Notes under the pieces: model-generated
The model's database searches: none
Seen by the model: the letters and a program-made list of their open reading frames with translations, nothing else
Told to the model about the DNA's origin: nothing
Translations under genes and position numbers: made by a program
Source: a virus
DNA length: 27,674 nucleotides
IMG/VR virus record: IMGVR_UViG_3300009149_000215
Span: 1-27,674 of that record
Direction: 5' to 3' (one strand)
In this document: piece by piece, positions 1-8,168 of the stretch
How positions within the stretch are numbered: position 1 is the first letter of the stretch
How the letters are laid out: each line of letters opens with the position of its first letter

Positions 1-38
1 AATAAACAAAAGATAAGCGGTAAAAGAAAAAGATAACA

Positions 39-47
39 GTATTTATT
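39..47 (+). promoter_or_regulatory. late-type promoter motif, copy 1
   Basis: GTATTTATT, one base off the consensus GTATTTATA found eight more times before genes in this window. It ends 12 bases before the ATG at 60. The A-rich leader has no Shine-Dalgarno sequence. Bases 1-38 hold nothing else I recognise. Confidence 0.6.
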
Positions 48-59
48 AAAAACAAGAAA

Positions 60-446
60 ATGGGAGAATTTTTTAACATATTATTTGGGGATTATAGTAT
101 AGCTCAACTAATGGCATTTGTGGTTTTCTTTATTATTGGTTATGTCATTTATGGTTTAACTGAAACAACTGGACGTGATAGACTCGGCACAAAAACACCA
201 AAGAAATGGAACTGGAAATTCTGGTTTCAGGATAACTGGAGAAGATATTTAACAACAATTTTATGTACATTTGTGCTTTTCAGATTTTATTCTGAATTAA
301 GTGGACACCCATTTGGTAATTTTGATGCGGTTACATTCGGACTATTAGGTGATGGTGTGGCAGCAACCATAAAGAAAAGAGTTAAGGGTGCAGGTGCAGA
401 CCGTGAAAAATTAATGGCAAACATGAAAGATGATGAAATAGGATAA
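60..446 (+). CDS. small membrane protein, unknown function
   Basis: A 128-residue protein that I do not recognise as a family. Two hydrophobic stretches are visible, at about residues 15-34 (FVVFFIIGYVIYGL) and 62-76 (LTTILCTFVLF), separated by a basic, tryptophan-rich loop with WNWKFWF. The C-terminal third is charged and probably soluble. The start is the ATG 12 bases after a late-type promoter. The stop overlaps the next ATG by one base, so the two genes are probably co-translated. Size, two membrane segments and late expression would fit a holin or other lysis or inner-membrane factor, but no diagnostic motif supports that, so it is best left as a phage membrane protein. Confidence 0.75.
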   Translation: MGEFFNILFGDYSIAQLMAFVVFFIIGYVIYGLTETTGRDRLGTKTPKKWNWKFWFQDNWRRYLTTILCTFVLFRFYSELSGHPFGNFDAVTFGLLGDGVAATIKKRVKGAGADREKLMANMKDDEIG

Positions 447-865
447 TGAATTACAGCACATTTGATATAAATAATTTTTTTATTAAGAAGGACAGTACTC
501 TTCCTGATTTAAAATACCCACTTATTCAGAAGATAAGAGAACAATATGATATTAGTGATGATATGTTGGAAAACTGTGCAGTAACTTTCTCTATGGTTGA
601 TGCAGAGACTGGACTATATCGCATAGCTAACGTTGCAGCAAATCTTGTTGTCAGTAATGACAGAGCAGCTAATCCTGATGAGGAAAAATATACCCTTACA
701 TACAGGTTTAAATTATCCCAAACCAGAAAAGCTGGGAGATTTCTTGGAGAATTTAAGATTGATTTTTTAAATCCAGAGTATGGGTGTGGTAAGATTACAT
801 TACCAACTCAAAATCAAATAAATATCATCATTTCAGACGGAATTACAAAAACTACAGTAATTTAA
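446..865 (+). CDS. beta-rich virion protein, BppU N-terminal-domain-like
   Basis: A 139-residue protein sharing its first base with the upstream stop codon. Its pattern resembles the N-terminal beta-sandwich of phage baseplate upper proteins (BppU type): a polar start with DSTLPDL, then VTFSMVDAETG, a run ending in YTLTYRFKL, a glycine turn AGRFLGEFKIDF, and a closing strand with LPTQNQINIIISD. In that family this domain joins receptor-binding parts to the baseplate. The protein is about the length of one such domain, so it may be a stand-alone adaptor or decoration protein. The family call rests on pattern resemblance only. It is separated by a host-type promoter from the replication genes that follow. 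Confidence 0.6.
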   Translation: MNYSTFDINNFFIKKDSTLPDLKYPLIQKIREQYDISDDMLENCAVTFSMVDAETGLYRIANVAANLVVSNDRAANPDEEKYTLTYRFKLSQTRKAGRFLGEFKIDFLNPEYGCGKITLPTQNQINIIISDGITKTTVI

Positions 866-895
866 TTGACAATCCGAAATATTTAGTTATCTTTG
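866..895 (+). promoter_or_regulatory. Bacteroidota host-type promoter
   Basis: TTG at 866-868, 19 bases, then TATCTTTG at 888-895. This matches the known Bacteroidota primary-sigma consensus (TTTG near -33, TAnnTTTG near -7) in sequence and spacing. It lies 17 bases before the ATG of the helicase gene at 913. It is the only such promoter I found, and it suggests that the helicase and polymerase are transcribed early by host RNA polymerase. Confidence 0.8.
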
Positions 896-912
896 CATGA
901 TAAACGTTTATT

Positions 913-2706
913 ATGCAATCACCTATTTTTGTAGTTCATTGCGAGAGAATACCAAGAAGATTAGCTTATTATCTTAGGTTTCAACCCAATGACCAACTTC
1001 TTCAACGCATTAAAGAGCTTCCAGACGATACTCGTAAATGGAATGCACTAATGATATGTTGGGAAATCACAACACCCTCCCTACTACTTTTAATTAAAAA
1101 GTATAAGAAAAGCAATAAAATTCATTTTGATTTTGGTAACGAAGACAGTAGAAAGGTTTTCATTCAACAAATCAAGAAAATTGAAATCAGCGAAGCCGAA
1201 AAGCGCAAGTTCATAGCAGAACTCGATGTAAAGAAAGAACATTGGGTTAAGTATAAAGAAGAACTGGAAGCCAGTTATGTTCAATATAGTGAGAAATGTC
1301 ATGCATTATTAAGAGAGGGAATTAAATTATATCCACATCAAATTGTAGCAGCGATGTTTATGAATGTCACTCGTAACACGCTGATTAGCCACGAGATGGG
1401 ACTCGGAAAAACGCTTTCGAGCATTCTTTATGTGGAAATGAATGGCTTTGAAAGGGTGGTTGTCATCACACCAAACTCATTGAAGTTTAATTTTTATGGG
1501 GAAGTGGAGAAATTTACAAAAAGTAATGCACATATTGTAAATTGGAAGAAAAATAAGTGTGGTATCGAAGATGCTAAATATATTATTGTAAACTATGATT
1601 ACTTCAATCCAAGCAATAAAGATAGGTTTAAAGCTAAATGGGATAAACTTGATATTGGTAAAATAGATTGTGTTATTTGTGATGAAAGTCAGAAACTCAA
1701 GAACACCAAAGCCAACACCTATAAGAATTTCAAAAGAACGTTTACAAAGAAAATATTTAAAGGCGAGAAAATAAGTAAGATTTTCTTATCTGGAACACCT
1801 GCACCTAATAGAGCACATGAACTCTATACGGTTCTACATGAAATATCTCCATTGGATTTCGCAACGAAGAAATACTTCAATGAATATTATTGTGGTATGA
1901 TTTACGACTATAATAGTGGTTGGGGTTATATTACTGATACGATGGCACAGCGTTTTGAAGAACTCTATCATAAGATTGCACCATATACACATAGAAAACG
2001 TAAAATTGATGCACTTAAAGACCTTCCAGATAAAACATACCAACGTATTTTGTTAGAAATGACAGATGATGAGCAGAGGGTATATGAAGAAATTGAAGCG
2101 GGTGTAGCTAATGAATTCGTAGAACACCCAACCAGAAACCCATTAACAATCATGATTAGGTTAAGGCAATACTTGACCTCCATTAAAGTGAAACACGTTA
2201 TTGAGTTAATCGAGAATATTCATGAGACAGGGGAAAAGGTTGTGGTTGTGGATTTCTTCAAAGAAAGTCTTTATGAGCTAAAGAAACTGCTTGGAGACAC
2301 AGCAGCACTTCATACTGGTGACCAGACCGTTGAAGAACGTTCAGATATTGTAGATATGTTCCAAGACCCCAACAGTTCATTACTGGATTTTCTTGGTAGC
2401 ATTCAAACCTGTAATTATGGACTTACACTTACGGCTGCCTCAAAGCTATTCATATTAACCCTACCATATTCAGTAGGTGAGTATGACCAAGTTAGTGACC
2501 GTTTACATAGAATCGGTCAAAAGAGTGCCGTTAATATCTACGTACTAATATTTCCAGACACAATTGATGATTACGTATTTTCTTCAATTGAGAGTAAGCG
2601 TAAAGAAATTGTCAGGGTAATTGACAACGAAGACTACACTTCCAATGTTAGTGAATCCGTGCTCAGTAGCGTAATTGAAAGAATAAAGGAAAAATATAAA
2701 AAATAG
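913..2706 (+). CDS. Snf2-like (SF2) DNA helicase/translocase
   Basis: A 597-residue superfamily 2 helicase of the Snf2/HepA type, expected to translocate on duplex DNA or remodel protein-DNA or branched structures during phage replication. Motifs in order: an N-terminal extension of about 130 residues, Q-motif-like YPHQIVAA, Walker A MGLGKT (G165-K166-T167), Walker B variant DESQ (257-260), motif III SGTPAPN (from 293), and motif VI DRLHRIGQ (529-536), the Snf2 hallmark. DESQ replaces the commoner DEAH but keeps the catalytic D-E pair. It follows a Bacteroidota promoter and precedes the DNA polymerase by 20 bases, so the two probably form a replication unit. It ends in the tandem stops TAG TAA. 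It could play the part that UvsW plays in T4, but the motifs are Snf2, not UvsW. Confidence 0.93.
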   Translation: MQSPIFVVHCERIPRRLAYYLRFQPNDQLLQRIKELPDDTRKWNALMICWEITTPSLLLLIKKYKKSNKIHFDFGNEDSRKVFIQQIKKIEISEAEKRKFIAELDVKKEHWVKYKEELEASYVQYSEKCHALLREGIKLYPHQIVAAMFMNVTRNTLISHEMGLGKTLSSILYVEMNGFERVVVITPNSLKFNFYGEVEKFTKSNAHIVNWKKNKCGIEDAKYIIVNYDYFNPSNKDRFKAKWDKLDIGKIDCVICDESQKLKNTKANTYKNFKRTFTKKIFKGEKISKIFLSGTPAPNRAHELYTVLHEISPLDFATKKYFNEYYCGMIYDYNSGWGYITDTMAQRFEELYHKIAPYTHRKRKIDALKDLPDKTYQRILLEMTDDEQRVYEEIEAGVANEFVEHPTRNPLTIMIRLRQYLTSIKVKHVIELIENIHETGEKVVVVDFFKESLYELKKLLGDTAALHTGDQTVEERSDIVDMFQDPNSSLLDFLGSIQTCNYGLTLTAASKLFILTLPYSVGEYDQVSDRLHRIGQKSAVNIYVLIFPDTIDDYVFSSIESKRKEIVRVIDNEDYTSNVSESVLSSVIERIKEKYKK

Positions 2707-2726
2707 TAATTTAATAAAAACAGAAT

Positions 2727-5700
2727 ATGTCAAAAATGGATGAAGTAAGTGTTTTGAGCGAGATTAAAGGGTTTCTCGAAGGACATAACGATAAGCTAAA
2801 ATATCTTGTAAATGTCGAAACCGACCCAAGATATAATTTTGCTGAATGTGTTATACATGAGCCAAACGAAAAACCAAAAATAATAAAAGTTCAATACGAA
2901 CCTTTTATGTATATGAGAGACCTATCTAAATTTGGTCGTAAGTTATATGAGGGACATTCTGAACAATTAATTGAAAGCAAGAAGATTAAGTATGGTATCA
3001 CAATCACCAAATTAAAAACAGGTAATCAAAAAAGACTTGTGAATGGTTATTGTTATAAAATAACAAGTCATAGGTCTTATAATGACATCATTAATTATTT
3101 AAGAGATGGTGGCATCAATCCATATGAAAAAGCTGAAGATATTGATGGAAACTATATTAGAGATAAGAAAGGTAGGATTATACAACCACATCGTGACTGG
3201 TTTTTTTCTCTGAGAACCACCGAACAATTCTTTGTTTCTAACCAGACCAGATTATTCAAAGGGTTTGAAGAATATAAAGATGTGCATAAGCTGACATTCG
3301 ATATTGAGACCACAGGTCTTCGTTATCAAATTTCGAGAGTGTTCGCTATTGGTGTGAGAGATAATAGGGGTTTTGAAACCATTTTAGAGGTTGAGAAAAT
3401 AAATGATGATGAATCCGAAATCAAATTAATACAGGACTTCTTTAATTTAATACACCTATTGAAACCTGCCGTTATTTCAGGATATTATTCTGAGGGATTT
3501 GACTTTGATTATATTCTTGGAAGAGCGAAGGAATTGAAAATGGATTTGAGTGGAGTTCCTACAAGTCTTAAAGATGGAATTCAACTAAGAAGACGAGGAA
3601 ATGTTAGTGTTAAGTATGGTAATACCGCAGACAAATATACTGCCACTGAGATGTGGGGATATTCTGTGATTGACATTATTCATGCAACCAAAAGAACGGC
3701 AGCAGTTAATAGTGACCTTAAAGAAACTGGCTTAAAATATATAGCTAAATTTGAAAAAATAGCTAAACCCAATCGTACATACATCAAAGGAGAAGATAAC
3801 TCAATTGGTAGATTCTATCACGAGAATAAGGTATTTCTCACAAATGAAACCAATGATTATATTGAAATTCCAGACGTGCATCAGGAAACCGCATTGAAAC
3901 TATATACAATTCAAGCAAATAAGGTTGGTGGGTTCATAACGGACGATGAATATAAGATACTTAGAAAACAATATCTTGATAGTAATCCTGAATTTGTTAC
4001 TTGGTTTAGAGGCGAAGCACTGCCGAAAAAACTAACCATTTTTATTAGTGGTAAGAAATTACTTAGACAATATCTGCTTGATGACCTTTGGGAAACCGAA
4101 CACGTTGATGAACTATATAATCAATCATCATTTATGTTGGCGAAAATTGTTCCAACGACATATCAGCGTATCTGTACTATGGGTACTGCAGCGATTTGGA
4201 ACTTACTGCTTACTGCGTGGAGTTATGAAAACGATTTGGCAATTCCAGAGTCGGATAAGTATGAGAGATTTAGTGGTGGATTGGCAAGATGTTATAAGGT
4301 CGGCTATACAAAAAGAATTAAGAAAATTGACTACGCATCTTTGTATCCAATGATTCAATTATCAGATGATGTATTCCCAATTTTCGACATTACTGCCGTA
4401 ATGAAGAAATTGCTATTATATCTTACAACCACACGTAACATATATAAGAAAATTGCCAGTGGTACTAAGCTAAAAAATGAGGAAGTAACGCTGTTGAAGG
4501 AAATCGACCACGATATCTACAACAAATATGTGAATGGCACACTTACTATTGCCGACATCGCAATGTCTAAGGTTAAACAGCTACCTATCAAAATCTTGAA
4601 CAACTCATTATTTGGTGCGTTGGGTTCAAACATTAGTTTTAACTGGTCAGATAATGTATGTGCTGCAAGAATTACGTGTACAGGTAGATTACACCTAAGA
4701 CACGGTATTGATTGGTTTAGTGATTTCGGATTAGTTGCTTTACTTGCAGTAACCGATGGTATAAACTTTAAAATACCAGATACTACAACAATAAAAGTTA
4801 CTGATGACGGCACATTATATGACCAACCAGAAGGACTTATTGAAGACATGTGGACATATGGTGGAGAAATTGGTGTTCAGGCATTAATTGAAAAATTTAA
4901 TAAAGAAGAAATGCAACCACCATATATGAGTGTTGATGATGATGGTGATAGCGTTTCTTGCCTAAACCTTTCCAGAATTAATTATGCTACCATGTCAGAA
5001 ATCAAAGACAAGAAGACTGGCGATGTTAAGGAAAAGGTTAAATTAACTGGTAATACAATCAAATCCAAAGTAATGCCCGAATACATTGAAGAATTTATTG
5101 ATAAGGGTTTGGATATGATTCTGCATGGCAACGGTAAAGAATTTGTTGATTATTATTATGACTATTGTGATGACATCAGATATATGCAGATTCCATTAAA
5201 GAAGATTGCGAGTAGAAGCAAGATAAAGACAAGCCTTTCTGCATATAAGAAAAGAGGTAAGGATAAGAATGGTAGAGAAAAGGGCATGCAAGCTCATATG
5301 GAATTGCTGATTGAAAAACGTGAGGAAATTGCTGCAGAACTTTTTGAAAAACATAAGGATAGTCTGGGATTCACCAAGTCAGAAGAAAAGCTAACCATTG
5401 ACGATAAAATTAAATTTGTTATAAACTACATGCCACCCGAACCCGAATTAGATAGTATGGTGTATTATGTTAATACTGGTTATAGAAAATCACATGGAGA
5501 CTCAAGAAAAATTGTGGATAAGGAAACTGGTATTGAGAGATTCTGTGCCACTTTGATTAGTGCCGAAGACCTGCAAGAGAATCCTGAAATGACTGGCACA
5601 TATAATTACGAAAAATATCTGGATGCTTTCAATAAGCGTGTGGTGTCACTTATCGTTGGGTTCGAACCAGAAGTTCAGAAGAAGATACTGGTTAAAATCA

Positions 5701-6401
5701 AAAAAGATGGAGACTTGAAAAAAGAAATGTTCAGTAGTGATGAGTTGGTTCTAAAGAATTTTGGTTCAGATGATTTTAAAGAATCAATGTACTTAGAAGA
5801 TTTAGAGGTTGACTTTTGGAATAAAACTGGTTATGACCCAAGATTGGTTTGGAATGGTTTTAAAATGAGTGATGAACTCAAGGTTTATTATGAGATATAT
5901 GAGAACGCATTGAAACATCTCAACGATAAAATGGACGAGATAAAAAAACCAAGAATTAAATCGATTAATGAGAAGTATGTTGATGGCGATTTGGTGCTGA
6001 TTAAAGACGGTGCTGAATATCATGTAGGTGCATTCAATGGAGTCTATCTTCAAATTGTTAGGGAAAATGTGGATGTACCTAAGAGTGAAATTGAACTCGA
6101 ACTTGATAGAAAACAAGAGGAAGAAGAAAAGAAACTTCTGGAGCTAAGAGCCAATGAACTAACGACTAAGAGTGATAGGGATATCTTTTTAGAGGCAGAA
6201 ATAGCTAAACGTAAAAAATATTTTACTGGCTTTAAACAGAAATATGGACTTCCACTTCTTTCGACAATGGAACAAGTTTTTTCTGAACTCGAAAACTCCG
6301 AAGGTGCGTTCGAAGACTATATAATCGAACAGGAGGGTGAGGACGAGAAAGAAGCTGCACAATATTTAGGTGTTGATGATGGTGGGGATGGTGCATATTA
6401 A
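2727..6401 (+). CDS. family B DNA polymerase, enlarged
   Basis: A 1224-residue replicative polymerase with 3'-5' exonuclease. Exo I is FDIETTG (D192, E194); Exo II has FDFDYI (D259, D261); Exo III is likely around YSVIDIIHATKR. Motif A is IDYASLYP (D535), motif B KILNNSLFG (K622, N626, F629, G630), and motif C reads VTDG (675-678) where DTDS is usual. The retained D677 matches the metal-binding second Asp (RB69 D623); the first Asp is Val and Ser is Gly. T4 gp43 is about 900 residues, so roughly 300 extra residues are present, mostly after motif C, with a charged, probably coiled-coil stretch near 1130-1180 and an acidic tail. The start is the first ATG after the A-rich cagaat leader; an ATG three codons on is possible. 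No own promoter is visible, so it is probably read from the helicase promoter. Confidence 0.93.
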   Translation: MSKMDEVSVLSEIKGFLEGHNDKLKYLVNVETDPRYNFAECVIHEPNEKPKIIKVQYEPFMYMRDLSKFGRKLYEGHSEQLIESKKIKYGITITKLKTGNQKRLVNGYCYKITSHRSYNDIINYLRDGGINPYEKAEDIDGNYIRDKKGRIIQPHRDWFFSLRTTEQFFVSNQTRLFKGFEEYKDVHKLTFDIETTGLRYQISRVFAIGVRDNRGFETILEVEKINDDESEIKLIQDFFNLIHLLKPAVISGYYSEGFDFDYILGRAKELKMDLSGVPTSLKDGIQLRRRGNVSVKYGNTADKYTATEMWGYSVIDIIHATKRTAAVNSDLKETGLKYIAKFEKIAKPNRTYIKGEDNSIGRFYHENKVFLTNETNDYIEIPDVHQETALKLYTIQANKVGGFITDDEYKILRKQYLDSNPEFVTWFRGEALPKKLTIFISGKKLLRQYLLDDLWETEHVDELYNQSSFMLAKIVPTTYQRICTMGTAAIWNLLLTAWSYENDLAIPESDKYERFSGGLARCYKVGYTKRIKKIDYASLYPMIQLSDDVFPIFDITAVMKKLLLYLTTTRNIYKKIASGTKLKNEEVTLLKEIDHDIYNKYVNGTLTIADIAMSKVKQLPIKILNNSLFGALGSNISFNWSDNVCAARITCTGRLHLRHGIDWFSDFGLVALLAVTDGINFKIPDTTTIKVTDDGTLYDQPEGLIEDMWTYGGEIGVQALIEKFNKEEMQPPYMSVDDDGDSVSCLNLSRINYATMSEIKDKKTGDVKEKVKLTGNTIKSKVMPEYIEEFIDKGLDMILHGNGKEFVDYYYDYCDDIRYMQIPLKKIASRSKIKTSLSAYKKRGKDKNGREKGMQAHMELLIEKREEIAAELFEKHKDSLGFTKSEEKLTIDDKIKFVINYMPPEPELDSMVYYVNTGYRKSHGDSRKIVDKETGIERFCATLISAEDLQENPEMTGTYNYEKYLDAFNKRVVSLIVGFEPEVQKKILVKIKKDGDLKKEMFSSDELVLKNFGSDDFKESMYLEDLEVDFWNKTGYDPRLVWNGFKMSDELKVYYEIYENALKHLNDKMDEIKKPRIKSINEKYVDGDLVLIKDGAEYHVGAFNGVYLQIVRENVDVPKSEIELELDRKQEEEEKKLLELRANELTTKSDRDIFLEAEIAKRKKYFTGFKQKYGLPLLSTMEQVFSELENSEGAFEDYIIEQEGEDEKEAAQYLGVDDGGDGAY

Positions 6402-6410
6402 CTTTTTATA

Positions 6411-6419
6411 GTATTTATA
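6411..6419 (+). promoter_or_regulatory. late-type promoter motif, copy 2
   Basis: An exact GTATTTATA ten bases after the polymerase stop codon. It ends 15 bases before the ATG at 6435. A short T-rich tract precedes it, but there is no hairpin, so read-through from the polymerase is possible. Confidence 0.7.
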
Positions 6420-6434
6420 TAAAAATATGTGCAC

Positions 6435-7058
6435 ATGAAATTAAAAAAGAAAGACTTGGTTGAAATAATTGATGGCGACAGTAGTTTAATTGGCAAGTCT
6501 GACATACCAACAAACGATGCTAATGCAGATACTCAAGCCAAAGGAACAACTGACGTTAACGCTAAAATCGGAACTCAGCCGTTTAGATATGACATGTTAG
6601 GTCGCTTCGGTTTTACTCTTATGCCATTTTTGGAAGGCAAGGAAAATCAAGAGCAAACCGAGATGATTAATGAATTGGGTAAGCTAATGTATGATAGGTA
6701 TGTTGAAATCGTGAAATTCTATTTCAAAAACCCTAACAAGTTAAAGCCTGATTACAGGAAGATTGTTGATGGTACTGCAACCCCAGATAAGGAAGTTAAT
6801 GCAGAATATGCAAAAAAGATTCTTAAAATAGTTGAAAAATACTTTGAGGATGCATTTAAAGAACCTGAAAAAATGATTGATGAGTCTATTCTTGATGAAA
6901 AACTCGTTGATAAAAAAACTGAAGATGAAATCACGAAAAAATCTGACGACAACGGTGTTCGTGGAAAGAAACTTGAGAAAATTGCGGGTTTAATTAATAA
7001 ACTTGAGAAAAAAGATATCGATAAGCTGATAAATTTATTGGAGAGAAACAATGGCTAA
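6435..7058 (+). CDS. helical protein of unknown function
   Basis: About 207 residues, not recognised. I take the ATG at 6435 (MKLKKKDLVEII) over the GTG two codons earlier, because GTG-His would leave only nine bases after the promoter motif. A polar linker (about 20-45) leads to a conserved-looking core with RYDMLGRFGFTLMPFLEG, then alternating charged helices and a C-terminal amphipathic stretch (LINKLEKKDIDKLINLLE) that could form a coiled coil. The stop overlaps the start of the Nudix-fusion gene by eight bases, so the pair is translationally linked and may act together. Late expression and composition fit a capsid-internal or scaffold-like protein, but this is not shown. Confidence 0.75.
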   Translation: MKLKKKDLVEIIDGDSSLIGKSDIPTNDANADTQAKGTTDVNAKIGTQPFRYDMLGRFGFTLMPFLEGKENQEQTEMINELGKLMYDRYVEIVKFYFKNPNKLKPDYRKIVDGTATPDKEVNAEYAKKILKIVEKYFEDAFKEPEKMIDESILDEKLVDKKTEDEITKKSDDNGVRGKKLEKIAGLINKLEKKDIDKLINLLERNNG

Positions 7059-7830
7059 TTCACAATTACAAGGAAAAACTTATTTAGTGCCTACTGAGAT
7101 ACTTAACAGCATCGAAGCAGCCAAGGTGAACTATCCGAACTCCGAGGGCATTAAACGAGCTAAAAACATCCTTAACGAGCCTAATCTAAGCTATGATTGG
7201 ATGAGAAGATTGAAGAATTACTTTGATAAAGCCAATCCGCAAACCGATGGTATTCGATATGCGTTAGCTGGTGGTGATGCCATGAGAAAATTTGTTGAAA
7301 CAAGCTTAACTCAAGACACAGCAGCAGTCCAGAGGTCTAAAGAAAACAGGCGTGCTGTGACAAACGATTTGGACTCGGACTTGAAACCATTTCAAACACC
7401 GAGATTAACGTTACAGGAAGAAAAGAAAGAAAAGGAAAAAAATGCAGTAGCTATAATTGTTAATGTAGACAATAAAATTCTATTATTGAAGCGGGTTGAT
7501 GACCCAAAGATTTGGCAACCAAATAAATGGGCACTTGTTGGTGGTGGAATTGAGAAGGGTGAGACCCCACAAAAGGCTGTTGAAAGAGAGATTGAAGAAG
7601 AAACTGGATTGGAAATCAAGAAATTTATTAAATCATTTACGATTGAAAGAAATTCAAACAGTATTGAGCACATGTTCGTCTGCAGATATGACGGAGAACC
7701 AACAGATATTGAGCTTGATACGAAAGAGAACACCAATTATGGTTGGTATGGTATTGATGAGATGAACTATTTAGACGTAGTACCGAATTTGGTTGATTAC
7801 ATTTCGCTTGCCTTTAAAAAATATGATTAA
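7051..7830 (+). CDS. Nudix hydrolase with an unrecognised N-terminal domain
   Basis: A 259-residue protein. Residues 124-259 form a Nudix domain with a perfect Nudix box: G165, E171, R179-E180-I181, E183-E184, G186-L187. Nudix enzymes hydrolyse nucleoside diphosphates linked to another group (ADP-ribose, NADH, NTPs, RNA caps); the substrate cannot be read from sequence. Residues 1-118 hold a separate helical domain (about 1-65, with SYDWMRRLKNYFD) and a polar linker. The linker ends at LQE (121-123), a possible prohead-protease-type site. The start overlaps the upstream gene and has one of the few Shine-Dalgarno-like sequences here, GGAGAG at 7040-7045, five bases before ATG. Close to several ART-like genes, an ADP-ribose or NAD-related role is attractive but inferred. 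Confidence 0.88.
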   Translation: MANSQLQGKTYLVPTEILNSIEAAKVNYPNSEGIKRAKNILNEPNLSYDWMRRLKNYFDKANPQTDGIRYALAGGDAMRKFVETSLTQDTAAVQRSKENRRAVTNDLDSDLKPFQTPRLTLQEEKKEKEKNAVAIIVNVDNKILLLKRVDDPKIWQPNKWALVGGGIEKGETPQKAVEREIEEETGLEIKKFIKSFTIERNSNSIEHMFVCRYDGEPTDIELDTKENTNYGWYGIDEMNYLDVVPNLVDYISLAFKKYD

Positions 7831-7831
7831 A

Positions 7832-7840
7832 GTATTTATA
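7832..7840 (+). promoter_or_regulatory. late-type promoter motif, copy 3
   Basis: An exact GTATTTATA right after the Nudix gene's TAA (7828-7830). It ends 33 bases before the ATG at 7874, and the leader between is very A-rich. Confidence 0.7.
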
Positions 7841-7873
7841 ATAAATAACACGAAGAATTTAAAATAAAAAAAA

Positions 7874-8167
7874 ATGGCAGATAAAACAACTTTTAATGCC
7901 CTTCCAGACGAGAGCGTTGGTGGTGGCAGCAGATTAATGGACATAAGCCTACAATTCAGACAATGTAGTGTTGCCAGAAATGATTATGGCAATAATAGTG
8001 CATACGTAGCAGGTCATCCTGACGCATTATCAACAGGTGATGAAGACGGTAAGGGTGAAGTAAATGGTCAAGTTGGTGGGACTACTGACATCAGAACCAG
8101 AGAATGTTCTATTGCAAAGAATAAATTTCAAAAAGGCGGTAAAGAATATAACGCAGGTACAGTATAA
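7874..8167 (+). CDS. small protein with a duplicated Cys motif
   Basis: A 97-residue protein, not recognised. It contains two copies of a short motif: RQCSVARNDYGNNSAYVAG (about 29-47) and RECSIAKNKFQKGGKEYNAG (about 76-95), giving [RQ]-[QE]-C-S-[VI]-A-[RK]-N at both ends of a glycine- and aspartate-rich middle. Each copy has one cysteine (C31, C78), so a metal site or disulfide is possible. It is the first gene after a late-type promoter and lies one base upstream of the WYL-domain gene, so it is probably co-expressed with it. Its size and late expression suggest a minor virion or packaged protein. The start is the ATG after an A-only tract. Confidence 0.75.
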   Translation: MADKTTFNALPDESVGGGSRLMDISLQFRQCSVARNDYGNNSAYVAGHPDALSTGDEDGKGEVNGQVGGTTDIRTRECSIAKNKFQKGGKEYNAGTV

Positions 8168-8168
8168 T

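Noticed and set aside
60-446. Holin call for the first gene
   Set aside because: Two hydrophobic segments and late expression are not enough; no lysis neighbour is present.
4048-4353. A 101-codon + strand frame inside the polymerase
   Set aside because: It is an out-of-frame shadow of the polymerase coding sequence near motif A.
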